A program made the translations under genes and the position numbers. The notes below the pieces were generated by a model. It was not told where the DNA came from. It made no database searches and saw only the letters and a program-made list of their open reading frames with translations. A stretch of 35,143 nucleotides of DNA from Chloroflexota bacterium. Lineage in GTDB: Bacteria; Chloroflexota; Anaerolineae; Anaerolineales; UBA4823. Location: the NCBI GenBank assembly GCA_020349245.1, contig CP070764.1, positions 1,453,205-1,488,347 on the forward strand, given 5' to 3'. This document shows positions 24,087 to 33,472 of the stretch, piece after piece. Position 1 is the stretch's first letter, and each line of letters begins with the position of its first letter.

Positions 24087-24641
24087 TCAACTATTCTTAT
24101 CAGCCGCCTGCAATATCCGCAGCAGGCGGTTTTCTTCCGAGTCTTCCCCCGCTCCCTCAGGAGAGAGCTTTTCCTGATGGCGGGCGATGAGAGCAACCGT
24201 CATTACCGAAGCACCGCATTGGGAAGCCAGCTCTGCGCCCCAGGCAGGATGCTGCTCAGCGACGACGAACGCTCGCTGCCAACCGGGCATGGCTGAAGGA
24301 ACTTCGCCCTGAGCTGCACCCCATTCCTTAACACAGGCCGGGCAAATCGCGTTCGTGATCACGATTAATATACGCTCCCACAAGCGTAAAGGTTCTTTTA
24401 CTTTCCCGATATCATGCAGCAATGCAGCTGCCTGCAGATCGATATTATCTCCACCCTGTTTTCTCACTGCTTTCAAAACCCGAATACTGTGTGTCTGCTC
24501 GCTTTTCTGCAGCAGATTAAATAACTCAACCTGCCCGGGATCCAGGATAGAGGCGACCAATTCTTTATCCACCTCAGAGGGACGAGTTGTAAGGGCCTGC
24601 CAGAATTGACGTGAGCGGTAGACCAGGCGGGAGGTGTTCAT
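24087..24641 (-). CDS. HD-domain protein (putative phosphohydrolase)
   Basis: A 184-residue protein with the HD metal-binding pattern: His51 in QTHSIRVLKAV, His76-Asp77 in ALLHDIGKV, a third His in AEQHPAWGAELA, another in IARHQEKL, and the Asp of ILQAADKNS near the end. HD proteins hydrolyse phosphate mono- or diesters of nucleotides; the substrate cannot be read from the sequence. Because the block lacks the HD-GYP insert, it is not an obvious c-di-GMP phosphodiesterase. Its start overlaps the stop of the M50 peptidase gene (ATGA). Confidence 0.82.
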   Translation of the reverse strand: MNTSRLVYRSRQFWQALTTRPSEVDKELVASILDPGQVELFNLLQKSEQTHSIRVLKAVRKQGGDNIDLQAAALLHDIGKVKEPLRLWERILIVITNAICPACVKEWGAAQGEVPSAMPGWQRAFVVAEQHPAWGAELASQCGASVMTVALIARHQEKLSPEGAGEDSEENRLLRILQAADKNS

Positions 24642-25288
24642 CCAACCAATACAGACATCAGTGCGGTCAATGGAGGCCCAATGATCGTCCCCAGAATGTT
24701 AAATCCCAAGAGAGGTCCGAGAAAAACCACTGCCAATAAGATTAGAGGTCCATAGGGACGGATGTTATCCATCACCCTTTGTCCAGAAACGGGCAGCAGG
24801 TAATACAAGATCTTCTCCCCATCCAATGGCGCCAGCGGGATCAGGTTGAAAAGCATTAATAGCAAGTTGATATATACAAATTCCCAGAGCAGCTTATCCA
24901 ATGAGGGCAGGATCGCTCCTGAATTTGTAAAGGCGTTGAAGGCGGTCACCAATCCCAGTTGGAATGGAATCGCAGCCAACAAAGCCATCAACAGATTTGA
25001 AGCGGGTCCAGCCAGGGAAACCCACATCATAGCCGCGGAGGAGCGGCGCGCCAGGGCGTAAGGATTGACCGGGACTGGCTTCGCCCACCCAAACCCGACC
25101 GCGATCAACATCAAGGACCCCATCGGGTCAAGGTGAGCCATGGGATTTAACGTCAGTCGTCCATTGTTCCGTGGTGTCGGATCACCAAATCGATCAGCCG
25201 TCCAGGCGTGGGCAAACTCGTGGACTGCGAAAGCTGTCAACAAAACAAAAATTCGCGAGATTAGAGTAGGTAAATTGAGATCGAACAT
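24638..25288 (-). CDS. Site-2-protease-like M50 membrane metallopeptidase
   Basis: A 216-residue integral membrane protein with about five to six hydrophobic segments. The zinc motif is HEFAH (His23, Glu24, His27) in [16 protein letters not shown]; the third ligand Asp is in [12 protein letters not shown] near residue 158. The family sequence [17 protein letters not shown] is present. These small rhomboid-sized M50 proteases are common in bacteria; the substrate is unknown. It is the first gene of the operon ending in kbl and is divergent from the DUF951 gene, with 41 nt between the two starts. Confidence 0.9.
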   Translation of the reverse strand: MFDLNLPTLISRIFVLLTAFAVHEFAHAWTADRFGDPTPRNNGRLTLNPMAHLDPMGSLMLIAVGFGWAKPVPVNPYALARRSSAAMMWVSLAGPASNLLMALLAAIPFQLGLVTAFNAFTNSGAILPSLDKLLWEFVYINLLLMLFNLIPLAPLDGEKILYYLLPVSGQRVMDNIRPYGPLILLAVVFLGPLLGFNILGTIIGPPLTALMSVLVG

Positions 25289-25329
25289 TAAAAGTGACCT
25301 TTTCGGCGATTATACCACCCCATGATATA

Positions 25330-25551
25330 ATGCCTCGCATGTTACCACCCTTGGAATTGGGTGATATTGTCCGTCTGCGCAAGCCACACCCGTGTGGAGG
25401 ATACGAATGGAAAGTGGTGCGCCTGGGAGCTGATATCGGATTGCAATGTCTTACCTGTGAACGCCGCATCCTGCTTTCTCGCCGTACACTAGCCCGGCGT
25501 TTGAAAACCGCTCTGCCCCGTCCAGGAGATGAACAACCCACCACCACCTAG
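25330..25551 (+). CDS. DUF951 family small protein
   Basis: A 73-residue protein with the DUF951 signature [35 protein letters not shown] and ERRILLSR. The Cys residues may bind a metal. The function is unknown; in other bacteria it is often near ychF or rpsF. The start is ATG at 25330 or 25339. A TATAAT at 25326-25331 sits where the transcript would begin close to 25339, so translation may start there from a leaderless mRNA. No Shine-Dalgarno sequence is visible. Confidence 0.85.
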   Translation: MPRMLPPLELGDIVRLRKPHPCGGYEWKVVRLGADIGLQCLTCERRILLSRRTLARRLKTALPRPGDEQPTTT

Positions 25552-25563
25552 CGATCTCTTTGT

Positions 25564-26652
25564 ATGAAATTCCACCAGATTTATTCACAGATGAAACTAT
25601 CCGGTACGACCAAGTTGGTTACTCTCCTAATATTTGTGGGCTTGCTTTTCAGCCTGACGGCATGTAATCTGCCTGCCCGTGCGAACACTTCACCCACCCT
25701 GAATGTCACCCAGGCATATCAAACAGTTGAAGCCAGGCTCACCGAGGCTATCTCTCGAACGCCGACTGTCACAGCTACCAGCCCTCTACCTTCAGCCACT
25801 CCCGCCCAGCCGACGACACAACCCACGGAGACTGATGGGACTGCAACCCCCGCTTCGTCACAACCCCCTACTGGCACCTGTGACCAGGCTCTGCCCGGAG
25901 TGCCAATTGACGTGACCATCCCGGATGATACCGTGCTCAGACCTGGAGAGAATTTTACCAAGACCTGGCGTCTGCAAAACGCAGGGACCTGCACCTGGAC
26001 GAGTGATTATGCCCTGGTCTGGTTTTCCGGTGAACAGCTCAATGCCCCCTTGAACGTACCCTTGAGCGGGAATACCCCCCCAGGCCAATCAGTTGATCTC
26101 TCTGTAGAAATGCAGGTACCGGATAGCGAAGGAACTTACCAAAGCTGGTGGAAGCTGCGCAACCCATCCGGGGTCTTATTCGGGATTGGGCCGAGCAGCG
26201 ATTCTGCGTTTTGGGTCAGGGTTATTGCCCAGGGGATTCCACTGACAAGCGGGACACCCACGATTACAGAGACTTCCAGCCCTTCGCTCACACCCACCCC
26301 GGGCGTCCAGGCCAGTGGTCCTGCGACCCTGCAGTTCCGGGATCTTTACGATCTCGACAACAACACCCTTAACCTCGATGGCGAGGATTTAACTTACGAA
26401 GAACTCGACCAGGTCCACAAGCTCGTACCGATCGACAGAACAGAGATAGCCATTTTCGGTCCCAATCAACCCGGTTTGAGAGATTGTCAAAACGCAAACT
26501 TGTCCACCGACACGATTGCCGTGGACAGCCTGGTTGGAAATTACTTTTGCTACCATACGAACATGTCACTTCCGGGTTGGTTATTAATCAACTCCTTGGA
26601 TCCTGAGAATGGACAATTAAATGTCCAGATATTCACCTGGCTGATCCCATAG
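25564..26652 (+). CDS. Lipoprotein with NBR1-like Ig domain
   Basis: A 362-residue lipoprotein. The lipobox LTAC has the acylated Cys near residue 34. A Thr/Pro linker (about 40-100) is followed by an NBR1-type Ig-like domain (about 112-225): IPDDTVLRPGENFTKTWRLQ, NAGTCTWTSDYALVWFSGEQ, GTYQSWWKLRNPSGVLFGIG. In Chloroflexota this domain is a frequent extracellular module. After a second Thr/Pro linker, a C-terminal domain of about 105 residues (LQFRDLYDLDNNTLNLDGED) has two Cys that may pair. Its function is unknown. There is no good ribosome binding site before 25564 or before the in-frame ATG at 25591, so the exact start is open. It is probably an outward-facing membrane-anchored protein. 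Confidence 0.82.
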   Translation: MKFHQIYSQMKLSGTTKLVTLLIFVGLLFSLTACNLPARANTSPTLNVTQAYQTVEARLTEAISRTPTVTATSPLPSATPAQPTTQPTETDGTATPASSQPPTGTCDQALPGVPIDVTIPDDTVLRPGENFTKTWRLQNAGTCTWTSDYALVWFSGEQLNAPLNVPLSGNTPPGQSVDLSVEMQVPDSEGTYQSWWKLRNPSGVLFGIGPSSDSAFWVRVIAQGIPLTSGTPTITETSSPSLTPTPGVQASGPATLQFRDLYDLDNNTLNLDGEDLTYEELDQVHKLVPIDRTEIAIFGPNQPGLRDCQNANLSTDTIAVDSLVGNYFCYHTNMSLPGWLLINSLDPENGQLNVQIFTWLIP

Positions 26653-26707
26653 CAGTTTCTTTTGATAAATCCTAACAGCCTGCAACTCATCTCAGGAAAG
26701 GCACGGC

Positions 26708-27529
26708 GTGAGTACTTTATTTCTTGTTGCCACCCCTATCGGGAATTTAGAGGACATCAGCCAGCGCGCATTACGGATATTGGGTGAAGTGGATCTGGTT
26801 GCTGCAGAAGATACGCGGCACACCGGGAAGCTGCTCAAGCATTATGGCATCCAGACAACCATGGTCAGCTTCCACGAACACAGCAAGCCAAGCAAAATAA
26901 GGCAGCTGCTGGACCACCTGGAAGGAGGCGACCTTGCCCTCGTATCTGACGCAGGCACCCCGCTGCTTAATGATCCCGGTTATGAATTGGTCTGCGAGGC
27001 GATTGCAGCAGGGCACCAGGTCAGCCCAATACCAGGTCCCAGTGCCTTGGTCAGCGCATTGGTAGGCTCGGGATTACCTGCTGAAAACTTCCTCTATCTG
27101 GGCTATCTGCCGCGCCGGTCAGCGGATCGGCGTAAAGCTGTCCGCCAAGTCTCCATGTTGCCCTACACACTGGTTTTCTTTGAAACCCCGCACCGGCTCC
27201 TGGATTCCTTGCAAGACCTGGTGCAAGAACTTGGAGACCGGGACCTGGCAGTCGCTCGAGAATTAACCAAGCTGCACGAGGAGTTTTTCCGTGGACCGAT
27301 TTCAGCGGCTCTTGCTCACTATACCGCCAACCCGCCCAGGGGAGAAATCACCCTGGTTGTCGCAGGATATCTTCCCGAGGAGACAACCTGGTCAGAAGCA
27401 CAGCTAAAGGAAGCTATCCAGGAACGGATAACCCAGCAGATTCCTCCTGCGCAGATCGCCAGCCAGCTATCTGCTGAATCGAATTGGCCGCGGCGGAAAA
27501 TATACCAATTACTGATAGATATGGAATGA
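26708..27529 (+). CDS. rsmI: 16S rRNA (cytidine1402-2'-O)-methyltransferase
   Basis: A 273-residue SAM-dependent enzyme that adds the 2'-O-methyl group to C1402 in the decoding centre of 16S rRNA. The family text is complete: LFLVATPIGNLEDISQRALR, VAAEDTRHTGKLLKHYGI, LVSDAGTPLLNDPGYELV, IPGPSALVSALVGSGLP, FFETPHRLLDSL and RELTKLHEE. The start codon is GTG at 26708, with AGGAAAGG upstream. It lies 55 nt after the lipoprotein gene and 9 nt before the isomerase gene, which it probably shares a transcript with. Confidence 0.95.
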   Translation: MSTLFLVATPIGNLEDISQRALRILGEVDLVAAEDTRHTGKLLKHYGIQTTMVSFHEHSKPSKIRQLLDHLEGGDLALVSDAGTPLLNDPGYELVCEAIAAGHQVSPIPGPSALVSALVGSGLPAENFLYLGYLPRRSADRRKAVRQVSMLPYTLVFFETPHRLLDSLQDLVQELGDRDLAVARELTKLHEEFFRGPISAALAHYTANPPRGEITLVVAGYLPEETTWSEAQLKEAIQERITQQIPPAQIASQLSAESNWPRRKIYQLLIDME

Positions 27530-27538
27530 GGCTACTGC

Positions 27539-28603
27539 ATGAATCTCGACGATATTTCCAAGTTTAAAGAAATCGACGCCCAGGGGATGCTTTCGCATAT
27601 TGAGGGATTGCCCGATCAATTGGAATTTGCCTGGCAGCTGGGTGCCAAACTGCCGCTGCCGGATTGGAAGGGTATAAATAAAGTCCTGGTGGCTGGGATG
27701 GGAGGCTCAGCGATTGGCGCCGATCTTGTCGCAGCTTATATCGCCCCTCATTGCCCGCTGCCCGTCGTTATCCACCGCAATTACTCCCTGCCTGCCTGGG
27801 CGCACGGCGAAGACACCTTGGTGATCGCCTCCTCACACTCGGGCAACACAGAAGAGACCCTGTCATCCTTTACAGCAGCCCAAGAAAAGGGATGCGAAAT
27901 TCTGGCGCTGACAACCGGCGGAAAACTCGCCGAGATGTGCAAAACATCTGGTATTCCTTTCTGGCAGTTTGAGCACCATGGACAACCAAGAGCCGCGGTT
28001 GGTTTTTCTGCTGCTCTCCTGCTGGCTGTTTTTTCACGATCAGGATGGATTTCAAATCCAGGAGCAGAGATACAGAATGCAGTTCGGGCAATGCGCAAAC
28101 AGCAAGAGTCCCTGCACCCCCAGGTGAGCACCGTAAATAATCCAGCAAAACGCATCGCAGGCCAGATCTACGGTCGTTGGGTGACGGTCATCGGTGCTGA
28201 TATCTTAGAACCGGTAGCCAGACGCTGGAAATCCCAGATCAGCGAGATCGCCAAAGCATGGGGGCAATTTGAATCCTTACCAGAAGTGGACCATAACACC
28301 CTTGCCGGTCTCTCATTTCCGGAAGATTCCTTAAGCCACAACTTGGCCCTCTTCTTGAGAGCTCGATCTTACCAGCCACGCAATTTACTTCGCAGCAAAT
28401 TGACGAAAACAGCCTTCATGCTCGAAGGCCTCGGTACAGACTTTATCGATGCCCAGGGTGATAAACCCCTAGCCCAACAATGGACCGCTTTACACCTCGG
28501 GGATTACACAGCCTACTACCTGGCGATGGCCTACGGTGTTGATCCCACTGCGATACCCACGATCCAGATGCTGAAAAGTGAAATGGCGGACAAGGAACAA
28601 TAA
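27539..28603 (+). CDS. Bifunctional phosphoglucose/phosphomannose isomerase
   Basis: A 354-residue SIS-domain protein. VLVAGMGGSAIGADLVAAYI (about 49-68), IASSHSGNTEETL (about 96-108) and LALTTGGKLAEM are the sugar-phosphate binding loops. The C-terminal SIS half has RRWKSQISEIAKA and EVDHNTLAG, the catalytic Glu/His region of the family. It interconverts glucose-6-P, mannose-6-P and fructose-6-P. The length is normal for the archaeal/bacterial bifunctional PGI/PMI type. The gene is followed after 12 nt by the end of the convergent PAP2 gene. Confidence 0.92.
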   Translation: MNLDDISKFKEIDAQGMLSHIEGLPDQLEFAWQLGAKLPLPDWKGINKVLVAGMGGSAIGADLVAAYIAPHCPLPVVIHRNYSLPAWAHGEDTLVIASSHSGNTEETLSSFTAAQEKGCEILALTTGGKLAEMCKTSGIPFWQFEHHGQPRAAVGFSAALLLAVFSRSGWISNPGAEIQNAVRAMRKQQESLHPQVSTVNNPAKRIAGQIYGRWVTVIGADILEPVARRWKSQISEIAKAWGQFESLPEVDHNTLAGLSFPEDSLSHNLALFLRARSYQPRNLLRSKLTKTAFMLEGLGTDFIDAQGDKPLAQQWTALHLGDYTAYYLAMAYGVDPTAIPTIQMLKSEMADKEQ

Positions 28604-28615
28604 GCAGGCAGCGGA

Positions 28616-29125
28616 TTACACGAAAAACAGGACCAGCAACCCAATTACGATTCCCAACCCCATACCGGCAATAATATCGGATGGATAATGAACCCCGAGG
28701 ATAATGCGAGCCAGGCCAACAAGTGGTGCCCAAAATAATAAGACCAACCCCAGCCAGAGCGGACCCAAGCCCAGGGAGACTACCGCCAGCATAGTGCTTC
28801 TAGCTGCATGACCTGAGGGAAACGAGTGGGGATCCGTACTCCGGTATATCCGCCCCCAATCACCTTGAGGCCGGCGGCGGCGAACGGTGAATTTGATCAC
28901 CATGACAATGATCGCAGTGACACCGATGCTGATCAGCATCACCAGAGCCAGGTGCTTCCAATACGCCGTTCCGAACCACCAGAGCAGCCCCAGACCAATT
29001 AACCAAAACCAGGAATCACCAGAATGGGCGAATATCACAGCCAATACATGGAGAATGCGAGGCTGTGATTTCACCCGTGAGGATTCTGCAAACTGGTTAT
29101 CTAATTCTTGGATCCGCTGGAGCAT
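28616..29125 (-). CDS. PAP2-family membrane phosphatase
   Basis: A 169-residue membrane protein with about four to five hydrophobic segments and the three phosphatase motifs: KFTVRRRRP (KX6RP), FPSGHAARS (PSGH) and ARIILGVHYPSD (the first residue is Ala instead of the usual Ser). Its members dephosphorylate lipid phosphates such as phosphatidate or undecaprenyl pyrophosphate; the substrate here is not determined. It lies 12 nt after the nucleotidyltransferase gene on the same strand, so the two are co-transcribed. Confidence 0.9.
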   Translation of the reverse strand: MLQRIQELDNQFAESSRVKSQPRILHVLAVIFAHSGDSWFWLIGLGLLWWFGTAYWKHLALVMLISIGVTAIIVMVIKFTVRRRRPQGDWGRIYRSTDPHSFPSGHAARSTMLAVVSLGLGPLWLGLVLLFWAPLVGLARIILGVHYPSDIIAGMGLGIVIGLLVLFFV

Positions 29126-29137
29126 GTGGGGAGTGAT

Positions 29138-29923
29138 TTAAACTTCCCGAGCCTTTTTCTTTCTCTCGAGATCTGCTCGCAAAATTTCAAGCTGGTGAGG
29201 TTTATCGACATCCATGCCGACCTCAGCATAAGGGCTGAAAACTGCCTTCCCGGTGATATCCATCCGTTTTGTCACCCGCTTAACGGCTCCTTCAATGGTC
29301 AGCTGGCGGGGAAGGAGCAGGATGAGATTCCCGTAACCGAGTAATGCGGCTTGCTTGAAGACGCTCTTGCGGGCAGCAATGATGCGATCCCACAGCTCAT
29401 CGTTAGTCCTAACCGTGTGGGCGCGGATCATATTGATATCTCCCCCGCACACTTCAGCATTTTTCAAGCGGGTGTAGGAGCGATTTGAGTTTGGAAAGCG
29501 GGATTCCATGACCTGGCGCGGGATCACCGTGTAATACAAATCAAGATCGGTCCCCGCATTTTCATTAACCATCCAATCAACCATTTCCGCTTCTATGGCT
29601 GGGATATCCGATGAGATCGCCAACACGTGCCTTGTCTGGGGACTTAATTCCAGCACCTTCTCCATGCCAGCCCGCACGTTTTGCAGCATTCCGCCCTGGT
29701 TGGGCACAAATGTGAGGCGCTTTGAACACTCCAATCCAGAATCCTCTGGTAAACCGATCAGCACCACCTGGTCAATGGTTTTTGCCCCAGACAACGCATC
29801 CAGCACCCACTGCACCATGGGCTTCCCAGCGATATCCAGGAGAGCTTTTGGTTGTCCCTGGGTATATTCATACAATGGGTCTCCAGGTTCGGGAATCCCA
29901 CCTGCAATTACAATAGCATCCAT
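29138..29923 (-). CDS. Nucleotidyltransferase (MobA-like NTP transferase)
   Basis: A 261-residue protein with the nucleotidyltransferase fold: AIVIAGGIPEPGD replaces the usual LAGGxGxRM glycine loop and GQPKALLDIAGKPMVQWVLD follows. Further motifs are ISSDIPAIEAEMVDW (metal-binding Asp) and a C-terminal MDVDKPHQLE. It probably transfers a nucleotide to a sugar phosphate, a cytidyl cofactor or an alcohol phosphate, but the acceptor cannot be read. It is one base downstream of the quinate-dehydrogenase-like gene. Confidence 0.82.
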   Translation of the reverse strand: MDAIVIAGGIPEPGDPLYEYTQGQPKALLDIAGKPMVQWVLDALSGAKTIDQVVLIGLPEDSGLECSKRLTFVPNQGGMLQNVRAGMEKVLELSPQTRHVLAISSDIPAIEAEMVDWMVNENAGTDLDLYYTVIPRQVMESRFPNSNRSYTRLKNAEVCGGDINMIRAHTVRTNDELWDRIIAARKSVFKQAALLGYGNLILLLPRQLTIEGAVKRVTKRMDITGKAVFSPYAEVGMDVDKPHQLEILRADLERKKKAREV

Positions 29924-29924
29924 C

Positions 29925-30824
29925 TTAATTCAGCTCCTGAAGTTGGGGTTGAATCCCCAATTGATCAAGCAATTCCTTTAATTCCGCATTCTCCAGAACA
30001 CGTCCTTTACCTGAAACCGCAACCAAAGCAGCTTCAAGCATATTCGCACCAAAGGAGCGACCATCCATGACCGGACTGGTTGTGACCAGATACTTTACCC
30101 CCATCGAGCGGAACAGCTCGACATCCTCGCTGGTGGTTGTGTTGGTGGCAATGACTTTCCCTTCCAAGCGGTTAGGCATGTGACGTTTGACATAATGACA
30201 ATCACCAGCGATCACACTTCCCCATTGATAATATCGCTCCCACTTGGGGTCACGAACCTCCTGTTTCTCGCCGGTGGGATATATCCAATCAAAAGGCAGT
30301 CTTCCTGCAATTGGCATCATGATCGCCGCCAAGGTTTTCAAACCGCGAGCGGAATGGAGTGCGAAGGGCAGGCCTAAGCCAAACATCAGATCACCAAATA
30401 CACATTCATATCCTGCGTTAAGAAATGAGGTCGTCAATCCCCAGCGGTCCGCACCCAGGGTGATGAATACTTTCTTCTCTTTCAAGTAATCCCCAATTTG
30501 GGAATCGATGAAAGGTGCTAATCCATTCTCGAGGGTATTTTTAATCCCTGCACCATCGACTAGAGGGGTTTTCTTTACAAAACGCACCATCGGCTGTACT
30601 GAATAGAGTGGATACCATTTACGGTCGATCAGAACGCCTAAATCAGCCCCCCCCACACCAAAGGCGTCAACTTCGCCATCCAGCTCCTTGTACAGCTGGG
30701 CAGCTTTTTCCATATCCCCATCAGTCCCAATTCGCTCGATGCGAACCATTTCCCCGAGAAGTTCAACTTCAACGGATTTATCACGTTTGGATGAACCCAA
30801 ACTCACACTCACGGCGCGCTTCAT
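29925..30824 (-). CDS. Conserved protein often annotated quinate 5-dehydrogenase
   Basis: A 299-residue soluble protein. Its N-terminus MKRAVSVSLGSSKRDKSVEV and text such as ELDGEVDAFGVGGADLGVLI match a family that database entries label quinate 5-dehydrogenase. I know of no strong experimental basis for that name, and a canonical GxGxxG dinucleotide loop is not obvious. The start at 30824 is chosen because AGGGAGAG sits 8-9 nt upstream; the frame is open further upstream but that part looks non-coding. It heads a three-gene minus-strand unit with the nucleotidyltransferase and the PAP2 phosphatase. Confidence 0.7.
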   Translation of the reverse strand: MKRAVSVSLGSSKRDKSVEVELLGEMVRIERIGTDGDMEKAAQLYKELDGEVDAFGVGGADLGVLIDRKWYPLYSVQPMVRFVKKTPLVDGAGIKNTLENGLAPFIDSQIGDYLKEKKVFITLGADRWGLTTSFLNAGYECVFGDLMFGLGLPFALHSARGLKTLAAIMMPIAGRLPFDWIYPTGEKQEVRDPKWERYYQWGSVIAGDCHYVKRHMPNRLEGKVIATNTTTSEDVELFRSMGVKYLVTTSPVMDGRSFGANMLEAALVAVSGKGRVLENAELKELLDQLGIQPQLQELN

Positions 30825-31029
30825 GATCAACTCTCCCTGAGCATTATAAATATTGTCCGAATCTGGGTGGCTAGCTGCTGTGTGGTGCATTAATCTAGCG
30901 TTACCCAGTGTGCTCTCCTGAGTATACACCGAACTGATGAAATTCGAATATGGAAAAAAACAAGAACAATAATCCATCAAGAATTCGTTAACCACAAGAT
31001 AAATCTGAACACTCGCTGCTCTCCTGAGT

Positions 31030-31055
31030 TATAATCAACTCATTGAAGATATAAT
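31030..31055 (+). promoter_or_regulatory. Candidate -10 boxes of ilvE
   Basis: Two TATAAT hexamers at 31030-31035 and 31050-31055. The first has TGAACA 18 nt upstream (31006-31011). Transcripts would start 22-45 nt before the GTG start of ilvE. Confidence 0.45.
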
Positions 31056-31084
31056 CATCAGCTTTGCAACCAGGAGACTTACCG

Positions 31085-32032
31085 GTGAATCTTCCAAATT
31101 ACGCGTATTTCCGAGGGAAAATTGTTCCATATTCTGAAGCAAAATTAGGTGTCTTAACCCATGGGCTGAATTATGGTACAGCAGTCTTTGCTGGAATCCG
31201 TGCATATTGGAACGAGGAACAAGAGCAACTTTATATCTTCAGGGTTAAAGATCATTTCAAACGATTCTTGCATTCTGCAAAAATCATGTTCATGGACTTC
31301 GACCACAGCCCGGAAACGCTTACCAAACTCACCTTAGAGCTGCTGCGCAAGGAAGACTACCGGCGCGATATCTATATTCGCCCCCTGGCTTATAAAGCTG
31401 ATGAGATCGTGGGTGTGAAGTTGCATGATCTGATCGATGAGATCACTATCGCGGCTCTGCCGTTCAGCACTTATGTTGCAAACGACACAAATGCCCACGT
31501 CACTTTTTCCTCTTGGCGGCGATTGGATGACAATATGATCCCCGCCAGGGGAAAAGTAAGCGGCGCCTATGCAAACTCCGCTTTGATCAAGACTGATGCG
31601 GTGAAATCCGGATTCGACGAAGCGCTGGTGCTTACCCAGGACGGACATGTATCTGAAGGTAGCGCCATGAATGTATTTATGGTCCGCAATGGTGTTCTGA
31701 TTACCCCCACCATAACGGATAATATTCTTGAAGGAATCACCCGCCGCACAGTGATGGAGCTCGCCCGCCAGGAATTGGGGATGAGCATCGTTGAGCGTGC
31801 CATTGATAGAACCGAAGTCTACATGAGTGAAGAGCTCTTCATGACAGGTACTGCGGCACAAATTGTCGCCATTACCCGGGTGGACCACCGGGAAATCGGA
31901 ACGGGGAAAATGGGCCCCATCACCTCCCGTTTAAGAGACCTCTACCAGCAAGTCGTTCGAGGATATCTCCCCAACTACAGCCATTGGAACACCCCTGTTT
32001 ACGAAACCGTGAAAATCGCCTCCGCTGATTGA
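31085..32032 (+). CDS. ilvE: Branched-chain amino acid aminotransferase
   Basis: A 315-residue class IV PLP aminotransferase that interconverts valine, leucine and isoleucine with their keto acids using glutamate/2-oxoglutarate. Visible are FRGKIVPYSEAKLGVLTHGL, GTAVFAGIRAY, the PLP Lys in ANSALIKTDAV, the cofactor region EALVLTQDGHVSEGSAMNVF, and GITRRTVMELA. The start is GTG at 31085, since AGGAG (31072-31076) is 8 nt upstream; an earlier TTG at 31064 is less likely. No other ilv gene is nearby. Confidence 0.94.
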   Translation: MNLPNYAYFRGKIVPYSEAKLGVLTHGLNYGTAVFAGIRAYWNEEQEQLYIFRVKDHFKRFLHSAKIMFMDFDHSPETLTKLTLELLRKEDYRRDIYIRPLAYKADEIVGVKLHDLIDEITIAALPFSTYVANDTNAHVTFSSWRRLDDNMIPARGKVSGAYANSALIKTDAVKSGFDEALVLTQDGHVSEGSAMNVFMVRNGVLITPTITDNILEGITRRTVMELARQELGMSIVERAIDRTEVYMSEELFMTGTAAQIVAITRVDHREIGTGKMGPITSRLRDLYQQVVRGYLPNYSHWNTPVYETVKIASAD

Positions 32033-32042
32033 TAATCACAGC

Positions 32043-33401
32043 CTAGGAGATTGGCCAAACTCGCGAAGCCTGTTTAGGAAACAGGATCTCTAATAGCGCT
32101 ACAGCCTGATCCTCGCTGGCCCCGCAATCTGCAAATGCATATTTCAGCTCTGCAAAGCTTCGGTATCCAAAAACCAGCTGCAGGAAAGTTAGTCCCGGAA
32201 ACGAAGCATCCCCAGAATATCTCTGCGGCTCTGGTTTCCAAGCCTCAACTTCCTTCAGCCGACCTTTTTCAAATACAAGCAGTAAGCCTGAATTATAAAA
32301 AGTTATCTTTAGTTCCCCCGTATGACCAACCATGACTGAATCTGCCAGCCTCGCTTCGATGGCTGGGGAAACATGCCGGACAAACGCCGGTAAATCCGGT
32401 ACGCGTAGATACCAGGCATACGGCTCGCGGACCCGGGGTATTTTTTGCGGGATAACTTGATAAACCGGATGCTGTCTTCCTAACCAGAAACCAAACTCCC
32501 CAAATTCCTTTTCCTTGCCATCTTCAGTCTGATATTCCTTCCCAATGGCAAGCAGATAGCGGATGACCGTGGGCGTCACGGATGCCCAGGAAACACCGCG
32601 CCTGACCTCGAAACTTGTCACTGACATCATCGAGCCCCAACGGTACGGTGGGTGGACGATATATCCAACAGGTCCTTCTTCTGGAGATTCGATGATCTTG
32701 ATCAGGGAGAAATTGACATTTTGGGGGTCTCTACCGCTCAATTCATACGCCCATATACGCTTATCCCTCACGCAGCTCACCAAGTAGCGCTGGCTTGATT
32801 GCGCGTATAAATCCTGTAGAAAGCGGAGATCTGAGTCCTCCGCCGGTCGAATTAAATACGGCTCATCCTCTGACTCGAGTTTTGGTGCGAGGGAACGGTA
32901 TCCTATTCGCCCTCCCCCCAGATCCATGGCCATCTCGTAACCAAATATCCGATAATAATAAGGTATGCCAGTAATCCCCTGGACAAGTTCCCCGCGTTCA
33001 GCACTCCATTGGTGAATTTGTTCCATCTGAGCCCGAACCAGACCCTTGTTACGAAAGTCTGGATCGGTCCCCACGAGTTCCGGTCGCCCAACCTGAAACG
33101 GAATCCCTGCATAAGACCAGGTTTGTGAAATTAGATTAAGGGTCGATACGATTTTACCTGTCTTGGTATCCTCCACAATTGTAAAATCACTGCTGTTGAA
33201 TGTGGGGTGTGAACGGGTGACCAAATCGAGAGTCCAAGTGCCCACCCTCCGATCGGGTTCATTCGTATCTTCGTGTCCATGAATTCTGGCATTAAACTCT
33301 GCAAGGGCTTGTCCGTCAAAGGAGGTTGCCCGGCGTAATATCAATCCATCACCCAATTCCGTGAGATATGGGATCTCCGAATCAGAGCCGAAGGACATCA
33401 T
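32043..33401 (-). CDS. Eis-like GNAT N-acetyltransferase
   Basis: A 452-residue protein with the three-part design of Eis enzymes: an N-terminal GNAT domain with the acetyl-CoA loop (PDFRNKGLVRAQMEQIHQWS), a second GNAT-like part in the middle (about 185-320), and a C-terminal SCP2-like domain (GELKITFYNSGLLLVFEKGR). Motif YYYRIFGYEMA is also typical. Eis-type enzymes acetylate amines, including aminoglycosides in some organisms; no such activity can be deduced here. ATGATG at the start, with GAGG upstream. It is convergent with ilvE (10-nt gap), with no clear terminator between them. Confidence 0.85.
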   Translation of the reverse strand: MMSFGSDSEIPYLTELGDGLILRRATSFDGQALAEFNARIHGHEDTNEPDRRVGTWTLDLVTRSHPTFNSSDFTIVEDTKTGKIVSTLNLISQTWSYAGIPFQVGRPELVGTDPDFRNKGLVRAQMEQIHQWSAERGELVQGITGIPYYYRIFGYEMAMDLGGGRIGYRSLAPKLESEDEPYLIRPAEDSDLRFLQDLYAQSSQRYLVSCVRDKRIWAYELSGRDPQNVNFSLIKIIESPEEGPVGYIVHPPYRWGSMMSVTSFEVRRGVSWASVTPTVIRYLLAIGKEYQTEDGKEKEFGEFGFWLGRQHPVYQVIPQKIPRVREPYAWYLRVPDLPAFVRHVSPAIEARLADSVMVGHTGELKITFYNSGLLLVFEKGRLKEVEAWKPEPQRYSGDASFPGLTFLQLVFGYRSFAELKYAFADCGASEDQAVALLEILFPKQASRVWPIS

Positions 33402-33472
33402 GATAACCTCATTTCTTGTGAGAACTAAAGAAACTGCAGGCTGTATTTTATCGCAAAGGGGGATAGTTTAAA

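Noticed and set aside
24087-24641. A c-di-GMP phosphodiesterase feeding the riboswitches
   Set aside because: The protein is a plain HD domain without the GYP motif; no c-di-GMP enzyme is recognised in the window.
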